Shown here: one piece after another, positions 6,005 through 6,882 of the stretch
Numbering within the stretch: position 1 is the stretch's first letter
Layout: every line of letters starts with the position of its first letter
Program-made: the position numbers and the translations under genes
The notes under the pieces: generated by a model
What the model was told of the DNA's origin: nothing
Databases searched by the model: none
Seen by the model: only the letters and a program-made list of their open reading frames with translations
Source of the DNA: CAZEIW01 sp964512305
Lineage (GTDB): Bacteria; Pseudomonadota; Gammaproteobacteria; Burkholderiales; Burkholderiaceae_F
Assembly (NCBI GenBank): GCA_964512305.1
Contig: CAZEIW010000205.1
Span: 1 to 6,882, forward strand
Reading direction: 5' to 3'
DNA: 6,882 nt

Positions 6005-6029
6005 CCGGATGACAGGCCCGGGAATGGTC

Positions 6030-6524
6030 ATGGACACCGATTGCGGCGCCGTGGACGGCGGGCATCCGCGCTTCGGCGCCGCCGGCGGCGTGCCGCAAGC
6101 GCCCGGCCGGCGCCGTTGGCTCGGCGTGCTCGCTCGGGCCGCCGGCGCCGAGCTCGACGCCTGGTTCGATGCGCAGCCGCGGACGCCCGCCTATCAGCTC
6201 CTGCGCGCGCCCGAGACCGGGATCGTGATGCTGCGCGGGCGGGTCGGGGGCGGTGGCGATCCGTTCAACCTCGGCGAGGCGACAGTGACTCGCTGCACGG
6301 TGCGCACCGAGGACGGGACGGTCGGGACCGGCTACGCGCTCGGGCGCGATCGCCGCAAGGCGGAGCGCATCGCGCTGCTCGACGCGCTGCTGCAGCGCGA
6401 CCCGGCGTGCGCGGCCGATCTGATCGAGCAACTGGCGGCCCGGCAGGCCGCGGCGCGGGATGCGGCGAGCCGCGCGGCGGCCAGTTCGCGGGTCGAGTTT
6501 TTCACGGTGGTGCGTGGGGCATGA
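6030..6524 (+). CDS. phnG: C-P lyase core subunit PhnG
   Basis: This 164-residue protein is a subunit of the PhnGHIJ core complex. With PhnH, PhnI and PhnL it is needed to join phosphonate to the ribose of ATP, releasing adenine. The RRRWLGVLARA start (27-37) and the conserved centre (69-89, containing RGRVGGGGDPFNLGE and TVTRC) are characteristic, as is GTVGTGYALGRDRRKAERIA (96-115). Length is close to the usual 150 or so, plus a short leader. The start at 6030 has GGGA 6 bases upstream; in-frame ATGs at 6024 and 6009 are alternatives, the last without a ribosome site and only 5 bases from the putative operator. A much longer upstream open frame is the antisense of phnF. Unusually, phnH follows after about 150 bases rather than directly. 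Confidence 0.93.
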   Translation: MDTDCGAVDGGHPRFGAAGGVPQAPGRRRWLGVLARAAGAELDAWFDAQPRTPAYQLLRAPETGIVMLRGRVGGGGDPFNLGEATVTRCTVRTEDGTVGTGYALGRDRRKAERIALLDALLQRDPACAADLIEQLAARQAAARDAASRAAASSRVEFFTVVRGA

Positions 6525-6549
6525 GGCACGCGGCATCGCCTGCCTTGCT

Positions 6550-6649
6550 CCCCTCTCCCGCTTGCGGGAGAGGGGTGGGGGTGAGGGTCGCGGCAGCGCC
6601 GGCGCGCGCGCCCTCACCCCCGGCCCCTCTCCCGCACGCGGGAGAGGGG
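6550..6649. repeat. Inverted pair of REP-like units between phnG and phnH
   Basis: Two copies of the 39-base unit seen at the left end occupy this gap. The plus-oriented copy is 6550-6587 (12-bp perfect stem, TT loop, GGGGGTGAGGG tail) and the minus-oriented copy is 6611-6649 (same stem, AC loop). Stems match perfectly within each copy, and the two copies differ only in loop and one linker position. Tails point toward each other; in the left cluster they point outward. If transcribed, each copy forms a strong hairpin, and the two together can form a longer one. There is no U-run after them, so they are not classic terminators. Confidence 0.9.
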
Positions 6650-6675
6650 AGATCCGAGGCTTCCGGAGCGGAGTG

Positions 6676-6882
6676 GTGATCGCGGGCGCGAGCGTTGCGA
6701 TCGGCCCGGGGTTCTCCGACCCGGTGCACGGCGCGCAGCAGGCGTTCCGGCGCGCGCTCGAAGCGATGGCGAACCCGGGGCGCGCGGTGGCGATCGAGGC
6801 CGGGCTCGACGGGCCGGCGGCGGCGCTGCAAGCGCTGCTGCTGGCGCTGACCGACTTCGACACGCCGGTCTGGTGGCAGTCG
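6676..6882 (+). CDS. phnH: C-P lyase core subunit PhnH (5' part, cut by window end)
   Basis: The first 69 codons are present and open to the right edge. PhnH is a PLP-transferase-like-fold subunit of the C-P lyase core and partners PhnG. The stretch IGPGFSDPVHGAQQAFRRAL (9-28), then MANPGR (31-36) and LLALTDFDTPVWW (55-67), matches the PhnH N-terminal region (the F-DPV--SQ-FR-LL-AM--PG pattern and the LTDxDTP motif). Two adjacent in-frame GTG codons (6673 and 6676) are possible starts; the second is 7 bases after GGAG (6665-6668), so it is preferred. The gene begins 26 bases after the right repeat unit. Confidence 0.92.
   Translation, partial: MIAGASVAIGPGFSDPVHGAQQAFRRALEAMANPGRAVAIEAGLDGPAAALQALLLALTDFDTPVWWQS

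Noticed and set aside
5385..6008. N-terminal extension of phnG reaching back to 5385
   Set aside because: It is antisense to phnF and would cross the divergent promoter; PhnG homology starts only after about 6100.
6550..6649. Rho-independent terminator after phnG
   Set aside because: The hairpins are strong but no T-run follows either one on either strand, and the same sequence occurs elsewhere as a dispersed repeat. Partial termination is still possible.
6525..6675. phnG frameshift or broken phnG-phnH junction
   Set aside because: phnG has a full-length C-terminus and its own stop, and phnH has a plausible start with a ribosome site; the gap is filled by repeats rather than gene remnants.

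Overview
This window is most of a phosphonate-use (phn, C-P lyase) locus from a high-GC proteobacterium. Strong GC bias in third codon positions, the make-up of the PhnC/D/E/G proteins, a DUF1045 protein beside PhnN and PhnF, and abundant CCCTCTCCCGC palindromic intergenic repeats together suggest a betaproteobacterium, probably Burkholderiales or Rhodocyclales. The taxon is an inference; no rRNA or other marker is present.

Layout: (1) 1-171 is a cluster of palindromic repeats whose outer 45 bases form a perfect inverted repeat. (2) A minus-strand gene (235-921) encodes a secreted outer-membrane beta-barrel protein. (3) A 262-bp divergent intergenic region holds four TCAC/ACAT units spaced exactly 11 bp apart, like a PhoB box array, just ahead of (4) phnC-phnD-phnE (1184-3874, plus), an ABC importer for phosphonates. 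(5) phnE meets a minus-strand operon tail to tail with an 8-bp overlap. Read in its own direction that operon is phnF (GntR/UTRA repressor), a DUF1045 2H-phosphoesterase-like gene, then phnN (ribose 1,5-bisphosphokinase). (6) A short divergent promoter region between phnF and phnG contains a near-perfect 12-bp palindrome, a good PhnF operator candidate. (7) phnG and the 5' part of phnH (plus) start the C-P lyase core operon, which runs off the right edge; phnI, J, K, L and M would be expected there but are not visible. Two more copies of the left-end repeat lie between phnG and phnH.

How the parts fit: PhnD captures phosphonate in the periplasm, PhnE and PhnC import it, and PhnG/H with the unseen PhnI/J/K/L/M convert it to 5-phosphoribosyl cyclic phosphate and an alkane. 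A cyclic phosphodiesterase (PhnP in E. coli; possibly the DUF1045 protein here) would give ribose 1,5-bisphosphate, which PhnN turns into PRPP. The sequence suggests split control: transport from a Pho-box-like promoter, and catabolic and salvage genes from a PhnF-controlled divergent promoter. No tRNA, rRNA, CRISPR array, transposase or integrase was seen.
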